64,000 bases of DNA from an uncultured Aquimonas sp. (GTDB lineage: Bacteria; Pseudomonadota; Gammaproteobacteria; Xanthomonadales; Xanthomonadaceae): contig NZ_CALART010000091.1 of NCBI RefSeq assembly GCF_937888285.1, positions 1 to 64,000 on the forward strand, in the 5' to 3' direction. Both the position numbers and the translations under genes were made by a program. The notes beneath the pieces were generated by a model that had not been told where the DNA came from, ran no database searches, and worked only from the letters and a program-made list of their open reading frames with translations. Shown here in pieces: positions 17,290 to 25,385 of the stretch. Within the stretch, counting starts at the first letter, position 1, and each line of letters starts with the position of its first letter.

Positions 17290-17460
17290 GGAGCTCACGG
17301 TGGGCCAGGGCCCACCCTATGTCGGGGCGTGGATAGAACCTTCGCCGCGCCCTGCTCCAACGAATCCCGGCCCTCGCGCGCAGTGCTCGGGCGCTCCTCG
17401 GCGCGCGGACCCGTGGTCCGCAAGCGCGCCTCCTCGCTCCCGAATCCCGAATCTCGAGTG
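17290..17460. repeat. Dispersed intergenic repeat, copy 3
   Basis: This has the same orientation as copy 1: palindrome GGTGGGCCAGGGCCCACC at 17299-17316, then tcgggcgctcctcggcgcgc, the hairpin GCGGACCCGTGGTCCGC, and the heptamers cccgaatcccgaatc. The segment between the palindrome and the second module differs from copy 1, so the modules move or degenerate separately. Copies 2 and 3 are in opposite orientation about 150 bases apart. Confidence 0.85.
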
Positions 17461-17505
17461 CGGCATGCGTCGGCCGGGCCGCGCCGGTGCCTGCCGCTGC
17501 CGCGA

Positions 17506-17754
17506 TCAGCCCTTCGCTTCGCGCAGCTTGGCGGACAGCGCGTCGAGGCGCGACTTCATCGCGGCGTCAATTTCGTCCGGACGGATGCGGTCGATGATGT
17601 TCTTCAGCACGCGCATCTCGTTGGCATCGATGCGGCCATCGCGCTCGGCGATGCCGATCAGCTCGTCCAGCTCGGCGGCATCCAGCCGCCCATCGTTGCC
17701 GAAGCAGGACACGGAGCGAAACGTCAGTTCAAGGTAGTCGCGCGACTCGTTCAT
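17506..17754 (-). CDS. Small acidic protein with EF-hand-like loops
   Basis: An 82-residue protein without signal peptide or membrane helix. Two segments, FGNDGRLDAAELDELIGIAE and RDGRIDANEMRVLKNII, resemble two degenerate EF-hand or TerB-type acidic helix-loop-helix units in tandem. The last 35 residues are charged and helical (DEIDAAMKSRLDALSAKLRE), perhaps a coiled coil. ATG 17754 is used; an in-frame TTG at 17766 is possible and neither has a strong ribosome site. I do not recognise a named family. It lies alone between the repeat cluster and the GNAT gene. Confidence 0.7.
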   Translation of the reverse strand: MNESRDYLELTFRSVSCFGNDGRLDAAELDELIGIAERDGRIDANEMRVLKNIIDRIRPDEIDAAMKSRLDALSAKLREAKG

Positions 17755-17873
17755 GCGGTGGCCCAATCAAAAATGGATGGAGGCGGCAGGATGCGTCAGG
17801 CGCCGCGCCCGCTCAAGTGTCGAAGGCGCGAAAAGTGCTGATGCAGGACAGGCTGTGCGGCAGCGCATGCGTG

Positions 17874-18251
17874 CTACAGCCTGAACACCGAGCCCACCCG
17901 CGCGCAGCCCAGCTTTTCGTAGTACGCGTCCTCATCCGAAAGCACGAACACGTCCTGGCCGGCATGCGCATCACGCAGGTGCTGCAGCAGGGCGCGGCCA
18001 TGGCCCCGTCGACGCGCCGCCGGGGCGACGTAGAGCTCGCTGACGTAGACGCCGAAGCCATCGACCAGGGCGCGAAGGTAGCCGCAGACGCGGCCGTCGT
18101 TGAAACAGACCAGGGTGAGGGTGTCGCGCAGGGCCGTGCGGAAGCGCGGCAGGCCCTCGGCGCTCATGAACTCCCGCCAGTCGGGCTCGCGCGCGAGCAG
18201 GGCGAGCAGCTCCGGCTCGTGCTCGACGCGGTAGGCAAGGATCTCGCGCAT
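17874..18251 (-). CDS. GNAT-family N-acetyltransferase
   Basis: A 125-residue protein. The acetyl-CoA-binding motif A is VSELYVAPAARRRGHGRALL (R-R-x-G-x-G), followed by the motif B region VFVLSDEDAYYEKLGCARVG with the typical YEKLGF-like segment. The N-terminal third (EPELLALLAREPDWREFM) is the variable acceptor part. The start codon at 18251 lies 12 bases after the stop of the GT25 gene on the same strand, so the two are probably co-transcribed. The acceptor substrate is not predictable. The longer open frame upstream overlaps the GT25 gene and is rejected. Confidence 0.88.
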   Translation of the reverse strand: MREILAYRVEHEPELLALLAREPDWREFMSAEGLPRFRTALRDTLTLVCFNDGRVCGYLRALVDGFGVYVSELYVAPAARRRGHGRALLQHLRDAHAGQDVFVLSDEDAYYEKLGCARVGSVFRL

Positions 18252-18262
18252 CGCGGCGGCGA

Positions 18263-19009
18263 CTAGGCCTGTTCCCGCGCGAGCGCGTTCGCCAGCGTGT
18301 AGCGCGTGCGCAGCCAGGCCTTGCGCAGCTTGGTGCCGAGGCGGCGCTCGTCGACCTTGGCGCCGATGCTGCTGTCCTGGCTGGTCTCGTCCAGCTCGAT
18401 CACGGCAGGCGACACGCCGCGCATCGCCAGGCCCTGCGATTCCCACCAGTAGCGCAGGTCGACGTCCACCGGTCGGCCGAAGGGCAGGCGCGTGGCCAGC
18501 AGCTTCTCCGCGCCGCGGCGGCGGATGACATAGCCAGCCGTCAGGCTGGGTACGCGCCGGTAGCGCAGCAGCGTATGCCCCTCGCACAAAGGCGTATCTG
18601 TTGCCGCCTTCTCGCGTTTGCCGATCTCGGCGCGGCCGATCAGCTTGACCATGTCCCAGCGCGCGTCACTGGCTGCCAGCGCCGCCAGCACGGCCTTGAA
18701 GTCCGGCCGCAGGCGCACGTCGTCCTCCAGCACCACGACGGCTTCATGCGGCGAATCCAGCAGCCAGCGCCAGGCCTTCAGATGACTCGCGTAGCAGCCC
18801 TTCTCGCCGTTCACCAGCGGCTTGTGGAATCCACGCGCGTTCAACGCCGGGCTGTACAGCGCGTCTTGCTCGGTCTGCGGCAGCGCCGTCCAGAGCACGC
18901 CGGGCAGGCGTTCGCCCTGCAGCCCGTGCCGCGCGAACTCGGCCTGCATGCGTGCGCAGCGCTCGGCGTCGCGGTCGAGGTTGATGAACAGGATCGGCCA
19001 GGGCGACAT
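18263..19009 (-). CDS. Glycosyltransferase family 25 protein (LPS-type)
   Basis: A 248-residue protein. The GT25 signature starts with WPILFINLDRDAERCARM and continues with GVLWTAL, GEKGCYASHLKAWRWLL and the acidic metal/nucleotide motif VVVLEDDVRLRPDF (E-D-D). YVIRRRGAEKLL and PVDVDLRYWW complete the family pattern. GT25 enzymes usually add galactose or related sugars to lipooligosaccharide or O-antigen at the cytoplasmic face of the inner membrane. The methionine at 19009 is chosen because homologous sequence begins there; ten further in-frame residues are possible. It forms a two-gene unit with the GNAT gene downstream. Confidence 0.88.
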   Translation of the reverse strand: MSPWPILFINLDRDAERCARMQAEFARHGLQGERLPGVLWTALPQTEQDALYSPALNARGFHKPLVNGEKGCYASHLKAWRWLLDSPHEAVVVLEDDVRLRPDFKAVLAALAASDARWDMVKLIGRAEIGKREKAATDTPLCEGHTLLRYRRVPSLTAGYVIRRRGAEKLLATRLPFGRPVDVDLRYWWESQGLAMRGVSPAVIELDETSQDSSIGAKVDERRLGTKLRKAWLRTRYTLANALAREQA

Positions 19010-19072
19010 GGGCGGACATCGGCTGCACGGGGGCGGCATGTTCGCATGCGCGCCCCCGCGGCCTCCACGCGC

Positions 19073-19660
19073 TCAGATCGCGCAGGCTTCCGCGCTGCAG
19101 CCGGCCGCATCCGCCGCTGCAGCCTGGTCCTGGGCCGCGACCGCGCTGCCGCCGTCTTCCGCCAGCAGGGCGCCGACAGCGGCACCGAGCGCGATATCTT
19201 CCATGCGCCCGAAGTGCTGCAGCCGTCGGCGGCCCGCGCGGTCGATCAGCACCAGCGAGGGCGTGCCGCGCAGGCCGTAGCGCTGCAGGGTGGCGGGCAG
19301 CGGGCTGCCGGCCACCGGCGCATCCACCGCCACCGGGAAGTCGATGCGGTACTCGTGCAGGAAGGCGGCCAGCGCCTCCGGGCGCATCGCCGCGTGGTGC
19401 TCGAACACACTGTGCAGGCCGAGGGTGACCAGATCCGATCCGGCGAACAGGCGCTGCAGGGTCTGCGCCTGCGGCAGCGCATGGCCGACGCAGCCGGGGC
19501 AGAGCATCTGGAAGGCGTGCAGGGCGACCACGCGGCCGCGCAGCGCATCCAGCGCCAGGTCGGTGTCGGCATGGAACCATTGCGCCACCTGCAGCGGCGG
19601 CGCGGGCGTGGCGATGGTGGCGGGGATCAGGCCAAGGGGATTCGCGAGGCGGGTGTGCAT
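19073..19660 (-). CDS. Redoxin / thioredoxin-like protein with CPGC motif
   Basis: A 195-residue AhpC/TSA-TlpA-type redoxin. The active-site-like motif MLCPGCVGHALPQAQ sits after the strand GRVVALHAFQ. The central insertion VTLGLHSVFEHHAAM, the cis-proline region GLRGTPSLVLIDRAG and the final strand GRRRLQHFGR follow the fold. There is no convincing signal peptide, although the N-terminus is neutral. The C-terminus is Ala-rich and ends CSAEACAI, which adds two cysteines. GAGGAG stands upstream of ATG 19660. The gene begins 10 bases after the stop of the secreted 251-residue protein, so the two form an operon. It probably does thiol-disulphide exchange or peroxide reduction. Confidence 0.85.
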   Translation of the reverse strand: MHTRLANPLGLIPATIATPAPPLQVAQWFHADTDLALDALRGRVVALHAFQMLCPGCVGHALPQAQTLQRLFAGSDLVTLGLHSVFEHHAAMRPEALAAFLHEYRIDFPVAVDAPVAGSPLPATLQRYGLRGTPSLVLIDRAGRRRLQHFGRMEDIALGAAVGALLAEDGGSAVAAQDQAAAADAAGCSAEACAI

Positions 19661-19670
19661 GAGCGTCTCC

Positions 19671-20426
19671 TCAACGCTCGATCGCCGCCGGCAGCGACAG
19701 ATCGCCCGAGCCGGTCTTGAACACGTCGACCACGCACAGCAGCGGCGCGTGCACGCTGGCATTGACCCGCAGCGCGGCGGTGACGCCGTCGAAGCGCAGG
19801 CCCTCCAGCGCGCCGAGGTCGTCGAACGGCACCCGCACCTCCAGGCTGTCGCCGGTGAAGACCGGGCTGTAGCCGGGGCTGTCGATCAGGATGGGCAGGC
19901 CCGGCCAGGTGCGCGGCAGACGCGGCTTGGCGCCCTCGGGAATGTCGACCACCTTCAGCGCGCCGGGCCCGCAGGCCTCGTCGGGGCTCAACACCACCCA
20001 GTGCGAGTGCCAGAGATCGCCGTCGTTGCCGCGATCGCCGTCGCCGTTCTCGTCGAACAGCGGGGTGTCGTCGAAGTCCGGATGCGCGGTGACCGCGAAG
20101 GCCAGCAGGCCGGCACCGCGCTCGAAGCCCACCGTGGACGGATCCAGCGTGGTCGGCCAGACGTAGGAGAACACCGTGCTGCCGGCCAGCTGACCGCTGG
20201 CGCTGGGGCGGCTCTCGCCGGCGCGCCCGGACACCGCCATGTGGAAGACCGCGACCCGGTCCTCGACATGGATACGGGTGTGGACGATGTCGAAGGCCGG
20301 ACGCACGGCCTCGGCCGGTTCGGTGGCGAGGCCACCGTGGTGCCTGCCTTCGTGGGCGTGCAGGAAGGAGGGCTGCAGGACCAGGCCCAGCAGGCAGGCT
20401 GCGGCAGGGAGAAGGGAGCGAAGCAT
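19671..20426 (-). CDS. Secreted protein of unknown function, operon partner of redoxin
   Basis: A 251-residue protein with a clear signal peptide (LLPAAACLLGLVLQPSFLHA) followed by a His-rich start HEGRHHGG. It contains an acidic DxDxD-type loop, FDENGDGDRGNDGDLWHSHW, that could bind calcium. Tryptophans and prolines are frequent later (RTWPGLPILIDSPGYSPVF). The only cysteines of the mature protein are in DEACGPG and LLCVVDV. The start at 20426 has GAGGTG upstream; ATG 20438 is the alternative. I do not recognise the family. Its pairing with a redoxin suggests an envelope redox or metal-related role, which is inference only. Confidence 0.75.
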   Translation of the reverse strand: MLRSLLPAAACLLGLVLQPSFLHAHEGRHHGGLATEPAEAVRPAFDIVHTRIHVEDRVAVFHMAVSGRAGESRPSASGQLAGSTVFSYVWPTTLDPSTVGFERGAGLLAFAVTAHPDFDDTPLFDENGDGDRGNDGDLWHSHWVVLSPDEACGPGALKVVDIPEGAKPRLPRTWPGLPILIDSPGYSPVFTGDSLEVRVPFDDLGALEGLRFDGVTAALRVNASVHAPLLCVVDVFKTGSGDLSLPAAIER

Positions 20427-20504
20427 CGGACACCTCATGCGTGGAAAACGGCGACGGGATGTCGCCGCGGTCCACGCAGTCTGCTGCGCCGATGAAAACC
20501 TATA

Positions 20505-20530
20505 GATACGAAAGATCTCCGTAATGTTAC
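20505..20530 (-). promoter_or_regulatory. Possible ECF-type promoter of the secreted-protein/redoxin operon
   Basis: The gap 20427-20549 contains a conspicuous AT-rich island in otherwise GC-rich DNA. Read on the minus strand it gives GTAACA (20530-20525), 14 bases, then CGTATC (20510-20505). This resembles the AAC...CGT layout of some ECF-sigma promoters but the spacing is somewhat short. The assignment is weak. Confidence 0.3.
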
Positions 20531-20549
20531 CGTGCGTCCGGAATCGCCC

Positions 20550-21254
20550 TCAGCTGCCGAAGGGTCGATAGTCCTCGACCGTCGAGTCCAACGGTAGACG
20601 CAGCGGCGCCGCATCGCCGTCCGCGAGCTCCAGCAGTCGCAATCCCGAGTCGCTGCCGAGCACGGCCAGATCGCCTGCGATCAGCTGCGCTGGCCACAGG
20701 GCGAGCAGGCGCTGCACCGCGCCGCCGCAGAGATCCATGTCCATGGAGGCGGCAAGGCCAGCGCTGGCGACGTATTGCGCACGCGCCAGCCCGGGCGCAT
20801 GGCCGAGCTGGAAGCGATCAACGCGTCCCCGCCCGTCGGGCCACTCGATGTCCGCCGTCACTGCGGGCAGCGCGCGGTCGATCGCCTGCACTGCACGAGG
20901 CAGCAGCGGCGGCAGTGCGTCGGCTGCCGGCGCTGGCACGCGCAGCCGGCCGACGCGGTAGATCCTGGCTTCGCCGGCAAATGCCAGCGAGGGTGCGCTC
21001 AGCAGATGGATCGCGTCGCCCAGTACCCAGGTCTCGACTCCGCCCAGGGCGGCGTGCAGACGGAAGTCGCCGCCGCGGCGCGCATCGAGCGTGACCTCGC
21101 CCCAGCCCGGAACTGCGAAGCGCGCGCGCAGTGTCGCTGCCTGCCGGGCGCAGCCCGCGAAGCACGGCCAGAGACCCAGGGCGATCAGCAGGCGTCGCCG
21201 CACGGCTTGCGGGCCGACGCTGGCTGCGCCAATGGAGCGTGAGGCTGCCGGCAT
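20550..21254 (-). CDS. Putative lipoprotein of unknown function
   Basis: A 234-residue protein. Its N-terminus has arginines (AVRRR), a hydrophobic run LLIALGLWPCFAGC and a lipobox-like FAG-C, so it is probably lipid-modified at that cysteine. The mature part is beta-rich (VPGWGEVTLDARRGGDFRLH, ARIYRVGRLRVP) with no family I can name. The start at 21254 is 6 bases after the stop of the CBM6-like gene upstream, indicating one transcription unit. It may help retain or process that secreted partner at the outer membrane; this is inference from position only. Confidence 0.65.
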   Translation of the reverse strand: MPAASRSIGAASVGPQAVRRRLLIALGLWPCFAGCARQAATLRARFAVPGWGEVTLDARRGGDFRLHAALGGVETWVLGDAIHLLSAPSLAFAGEARIYRVGRLRVPAPAADALPPLLPRAVQAIDRALPAVTADIEWPDGRGRVDRFQLGHAPGLARAQYVASAGLAASMDMDLCGGAVQRLLALWPAQLIAGDLAVLGSDSGLRLLELADGDAAPLRLPLDSTVEDYRPFGS

Positions 21255-21259
21255 CGGGC

Positions 21260-23110
21260 TCAGTTCGGCGCGCGCACGCCGTTGCGGCCGCCGGCGCCGT
21301 AGTCGACATCGGGGAACAGGCTCAGCTGCCCGTCGACGCGGAAGTAGAAGCCGCTGGTGGGAACGCGTTGGCGCACGGTGATGCCCTGTGCAGGGTCGGG
21401 TGCGGCGCGTGCGTTCTGGCCGTAGACGTTGGTGTACAGCACGCCGTTGGCCGAATCGGCGAAGCGCAGGGCCGAGAAATGGTGGCCGAAGTGGCGGCTG
21501 CCGCGAAAGAACGAGCGCGGATCGTCCCAGGCCACGGGCGACGGGCTCGCAGCCACCGTAGCCTGGCAAGCGAGCGTCGCTGCCAGCGGGTGGTTCGCCA
21601 GGTAGCAGAGCTCGACCGTGCGGCTGATCCGTGCCGGCGTGCCGGGGTCATACAGCCGCGCCGGGTTGTGCACGGCCGCGTACAGGTCGCCACCGAGCAG
21701 GCTGCTCAGCCAGAACTCGACGGTGCGCGCACCCACATGCTGGGCCTGATCGCCGGCTGCGCCCCGCAGGAAACAGTCGCGCGTGGGAATGGCGCGATGG
21801 ATGCCGCCCATCGGCTGATTGCCCGGCTGCGGCGCCAGCGCCGGCACGATCTGCTGGCCACAGCCCGGGGCCTCGGCCTCCTTGAAGCTGCCGGCGGCGC
21901 CGAACAGCGCGAAGTGGCGGACATCGAAGGGCTGCTGGCCTTCGCACTGTCCGGACACGAACACTTCGTGGGCGGTGTTGACCAGCGCATCGGGCGAATG
22001 CGTGCCCATGTGCAGTTTGACCACCACGTCGCAGCGCTCGCCGCGTCCATCGCTGGCGCGGTACATCTGCCAGTTGTTCGCCACCAGCACCTTGTGGCCG
22101 ACGTGGTCCTCGCGCCGCTGCTGCGCCGGGTTGCCCGGCGCATGCTGCTCGGCGACATAGCCGAACGGCGGCAGCCCGCCGATCGCGAAGGCTTCGGACC
22201 CGCGCGGGTCGTCGCCGTGCTCGTGGCCGTAGCTGCAGTAGCGGCCGCTGTCGGGATCGAAGTCGACCGGCGGGTGCCAGGTCGGGTAGACCTTGCCGTC
22301 GGCGCCGGCCACCCAATAGCTGTCGTGCATCCACTGCGGGCACTCCCAGCTCCGGCCCGGTGACCACGCGCCAAAACTGTGTGCGCGCGGCTGCGCTGCC
22401 GGCGGCAGCTGGTCGCGGCTGCGCACCGGCTGTCCGGCCTGTGGCAGCACCGGTGCCGGGGCGTTCTGCATGGCCTGCGATTGGCGCTTCTGCAGGGTGT
22501 CGATCGCCTGCAGCGTGCCGCTGGCGTAGTAGCCGAACCAGTTGAAGCGCAGGCTGGCTGGCGCCTGCAGGAAGCGGAATGCCAGAGGCTGGCGGCCGCG
22601 GGCCAGCGTCGGATCGAGCGCGCAGCCAACCGTTCGATAGCTTTCGGCGCCACCCGTCGGCGCCAGCGCGCAGCGGCCCAGCAGGCTACCTTCGGCGCTG
22701 CCCGCGCGGACCTCCACGCGCGCACCGGAAGTACTTCCCTGCGGCAGCGAGATGCGCAGCATCAGCGAATCCACGCCGTCGCCGAGGTCAAGGTCGGCGT
22801 AGCGCACTTCGTTGGCCGCCAGCGGACTGCCGAGCTCCTGGCTCTGCTCGACATGGTCGACGCCAAAGATCGATTCGCTGGTTTCCCAGTAGCTGCCCCA
22901 GACGGTCGACAGCCCGCTGCGCTGGCTGAAGTGGAGGGCGTCCACCACATGCAGGACGGGCCAGGGCGCGACTGCTGTGGCCGGTACCACACGCACGGGG
23001 CCGGGTTCGAAGCCGTCATCGAAGAGCTGCTGTGCGCCCGCCGTGGCGCTGCTGGCGAGGCCGAGCCACAGGCCGGCCAGCCGATGTCCGGCGCGGGTGC
23101 TCCGTCGCAT
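21260..23110 (-). CDS. Secreted protein with CBM6-like domain and unknown C-terminal domain
   Basis: A 616-residue protein with signal peptide (GLWLGLASSATAGA). LFDDGFEPGP comes directly after the cleavage region. Residues about 55-200 look like a CBM6/CBM35 beta-sandwich: RYADLDLGDGVDSLMLRISL, GARVEVRAGSAEGSLLGRC, LAPTGG and SLRFNWFGYYASG. After a linker the remaining ~370 residues contain many aromatic, His and Cys residues (SWECPQWMHDSYWVAG, YCSYGHEHGDDPRG, KLHMGTHSPDALVNTAHEVF) and no family I recognise. Sugar binding is likely; a catalytic role is open. It is transcribed with the lipoprotein gene downstream. A divergent AraC regulator starts 150 bases away. Confidence 0.75.
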   Translation of the reverse strand: MRRSTRAGHRLAGLWLGLASSATAGAQQLFDDGFEPGPVRVVPATAVAPWPVLHVVDALHFSQRSGLSTVWGSYWETSESIFGVDHVEQSQELGSPLAANEVRYADLDLGDGVDSLMLRISLPQGSTSGARVEVRAGSAEGSLLGRCALAPTGGAESYRTVGCALDPTLARGRQPLAFRFLQAPASLRFNWFGYYASGTLQAIDTLQKRQSQAMQNAPAPVLPQAGQPVRSRDQLPPAAQPRAHSFGAWSPGRSWECPQWMHDSYWVAGADGKVYPTWHPPVDFDPDSGRYCSYGHEHGDDPRGSEAFAIGGLPPFGYVAEQHAPGNPAQQRREDHVGHKVLVANNWQMYRASDGRGERCDVVVKLHMGTHSPDALVNTAHEVFVSGQCEGQQPFDVRHFALFGAAGSFKEAEAPGCGQQIVPALAPQPGNQPMGGIHRAIPTRDCFLRGAAGDQAQHVGARTVEFWLSSLLGGDLYAAVHNPARLYDPGTPARISRTVELCYLANHPLAATLACQATVAASPSPVAWDDPRSFFRGSRHFGHHFSALRFADSANGVLYTNVYGQNARAAPDPAQGITVRQRVPTSGFYFRVDGQLSLFPDVDYGAGGRNGVRAPN

Positions 23111-23260
23111 GGGTGCGTCTCCCTGGTCAGAACGAAAGCCACCGGGCAGATGCCGTGGACTGCGGACCCGGTGCGCCAGCGAAAGAGTGGGGCCGGGCTG
23201 GCGGCAAGAGGGGGCAGATCATCCACACTTTGTTGCAATCAGTCTGGATAGCCTCGCTCC

Positions 23261-24133
23261 ATGTCCTCCGCTCGCGCCTTGCCGCCCGTCGACCGTCTGT
23301 CCGCCCTGCTGGAGCGCTTCCGCGTGCGCGCCCGCCTGTTCCATGAAGGTGCGCTGTGCGGGCTGTCCAGCTTTGAGCCCGAACCCGGGCGCGGCTTCCT
23401 GCACGTACTGCGGGCCGGTGCGCTGGAGGTGCTGCATGCGCGCGGCAGCGGTGCGCCGGCGCGACTGCGGGTCGAGCAGCCCAGCCTGCTGTTCTACCCG
23501 CGGCCGCTCGCGCATCGCTTCGCCACACCCGCAGAAGGCAGCGACTTCGTCTGCGCCGAGCTGGCGTTCGAGGGCGGCGAGGCGCATCCGCTGGTGCGGG
23601 CGCTGCCGCCCTTCCTGTGCTTGCCGCTGCAGCGCGTCGATGGCCTGCAGGACAGCCTGGCCCTGCTGTTCAGGGAAACCGAGCAGGTCCGCTGCGGACA
23701 CCGCCTGCTGGCGGATCGCCTGTTCGAGGTCGTGCTGCTGCAGCTGCTGCGCTGGCTGATCGATCACGGCGGAATCCAGGTGGGCCTGCTCGCGGGTCTC
23801 GCCGATCCACGGCTGGCGCGCGCGCTGACCGCAATCCACGAGCAGCCGGGCGCGGCCTGGAATCTGGAGCGTCTGGCCGCCGCCGCCGAGCTGTCGCGCA
23901 GCGCATTCGCCGAGCGCTTCCACCGCGTGACCGGGCAGACCCCGGCCGACTACCTCGCGCGCTGGCGCATCGCGCTGGCCTGCCGAGGACTGCGTGAGGG
24001 GCGGCCGCTGGGCCTGCTTGCCGACGAACTGGGCTATGCCAGCCACAGCTCGCTGTCGCGGGTGTTCCGGCAGATCATGGGCATGTCGCCGCGGACCTGG
24101 CTGCAGCAGTCGGCTTCGGATCCGACGGGGTGA
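23261..24133 (+). CDS. AraC-family transcriptional regulator
   Basis: A 290-residue protein. The N-terminal ~170 residues are a cupin-type ligand domain (LHVLRAGALEVLHARGSG, PSLLFYPRPLAHRF). The C-terminal ~100 residues are the double HTH: NLERLAAAAELSRSAFAERF, then VTGQTPADYLARWRIALACR, then LADELGYASHSSLSRVFRQI with the usual G-x-S-P end (GMSPRTWLQ). The layout is that of cupin_6-AraC regulators. It is divergent from the CBM6-like/lipoprotein pair and convergent, 6 bases apart, with the GH10 xylanase gene. The divergent pair is the most likely target. Confidence 0.9.
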   Translation: MSSARALPPVDRLSALLERFRVRARLFHEGALCGLSSFEPEPGRGFLHVLRAGALEVLHARGSGAPARLRVEQPSLLFYPRPLAHRFATPAEGSDFVCAELAFEGGEAHPLVRALPPFLCLPLQRVDGLQDSLALLFRETEQVRCGHRLLADRLFEVVLLQLLRWLIDHGGIQVGLLAGLADPRLARALTAIHEQPGAAWNLERLAAAAELSRSAFAERFHRVTGQTPADYLARWRIALACRGLREGRPLGLLADELGYASHSSLSRVFRQIMGMSPRTWLQQSASDPTG

Positions 24134-24139
24134 GCGGGC

Positions 24140-25330
24140 TCAAGGCGGCAGCCGCGCGCCTGCGGCCTGCAGCACGGCCGACAGCGCGGGCTTCGGCTGC
24201 CGCTTCCGATCGAATAGCAGCGGGTAGTTGCGGCGATTCGGGATCGGGTAGTCGTTCTTCCAGGACATGCCATCGTGCACGCCCCACAGGGTGACCCGAT
24301 CGATCGCGTCGACGTGCCGCAGGAACAGCGCGAACAGCTCGGCATAGCGATCCGCGAGCTGTTGTTCGACCTCGGGTGGCAGCCCCTGCGGCCAAGGGTC
24401 GAGATAGCGCTTGAACTCGGGCAGCTGGAACTGCGGGTGCTGCAGGACAGTGCCGATGACCTGGCCTTCGCGGGTCAGCGGCAGCACGTCGATATCGAGT
24501 TCGGTGATCATCACCTTGAGGCCGAGCGCGTCAAAGGCTTCGATCGAGGCTTCGATCTCTTCGAGCGGCGGGTAGTTGAGGCCCCAGTGGCCCTGCATGC
24601 CGATGCCGTCGATACGCAGACCGGCGTCCTGCAGCATCTTCGCCATGCGCACGATGCCGGCGCGCTTCTCGGGTCGCCAGGTGTTGAAGTCGTTGTAGTA
24701 GAGCTCGGCCTCGGGCGCAGCCTCGGCGGCGGCGGCAAAGGCCAGCCGCACCAGGGTGTCGCCATCACCGATCGCCTCGACCCAGCGGGTCCGGCGATAG
24801 CTGCCATCCTCGGCGATGACTTCGTTCACCACATCCCAGGCCTGCACGCGCCCGGCGTAGCGGCCGGCGACGGTGGCGATGTAGTCCTGCAGCTGGCCGA
24901 TCACCTGCGCCCGCGGCAAAGGCAGACCCTCCGAACTCTCGAAGAACCAGGCTGGCGTCTGGTTGTGCCAGACCAGGGTGTGGCCGACCAGGAACATTCC
25001 GTGCGCATCGCCGAACTCGACGAAGGCGTCGGCCGCGGCGAAGTCGAATTCGCCGGGCCGCGGCTGCAGCACTTCGGCCTTCATCACGTTCTCGGCGGTC
25101 AGCGCGTTGAAGTGCTCAAGCATGAGGGCACGCGAATGCGGATCCTCGCCGGCGACGATCGCGTGATTGACCGCAACGCCGAGCTTGAAGGCTCCGGCAT
25201 AGGCCTCTCGCAGCGTCGGCGCGGAGATCGACTCCGAGGTCGCCCGAGCCTCGGCATGCGTGAGCAGCGGCACGCACAGGCAGGCTGCAAGCAGCGCCGC
25301 GCGCACTGCAATCCAAACCCTTGGATTCAT
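24140..25330 (-). CDS. Secreted GH10 endo-1,4-beta-xylanase
   Basis: A 396-residue single-domain GH10 enzyme with signal peptide (AALLAACLCVPLLTHA). It hydrolyses internal beta-1,4 bonds of xylan with retention. Landmarks are FNALTAENVMK, GHTLVWHNQTPAWF, the acid/base Glu170 in WDVVNE, YYNDFN, IGMQGHWG, the nucleophile Glu277 in MITELDID and the aglycone-side VTLWGVHDGMSW. All catalytic residues are present. It starts 55 bases after the stop of the GH10-GH115 gene on the same strand and has no operator of its own in that gap, so it is probably the second gene of that operon. Site of action: periplasm or outside the cell. Confidence 0.96.
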   Translation of the reverse strand: MNPRVWIAVRAALLAACLCVPLLTHAEARATSESISAPTLREAYAGAFKLGVAVNHAIVAGEDPHSRALMLEHFNALTAENVMKAEVLQPRPGEFDFAAADAFVEFGDAHGMFLVGHTLVWHNQTPAWFFESSEGLPLPRAQVIGQLQDYIATVAGRYAGRVQAWDVVNEVIAEDGSYRRTRWVEAIGDGDTLVRLAFAAAAEAAPEAELYYNDFNTWRPEKRAGIVRMAKMLQDAGLRIDGIGMQGHWGLNYPPLEEIEASIEAFDALGLKVMITELDIDVLPLTREGQVIGTVLQHPQFQLPEFKRYLDPWPQGLPPEVEQQLADRYAELFALFLRHVDAIDRVTLWGVHDGMSWKNDYPIPNRRNYPLLFDRKRQPKPALSAVLQAAGARLPP

Positions 25331-25385
25331 GGCTGCACTCCACGCGCATCAAGACGCTCCAGCACTTCCCACGCTGCTGGCCTGC

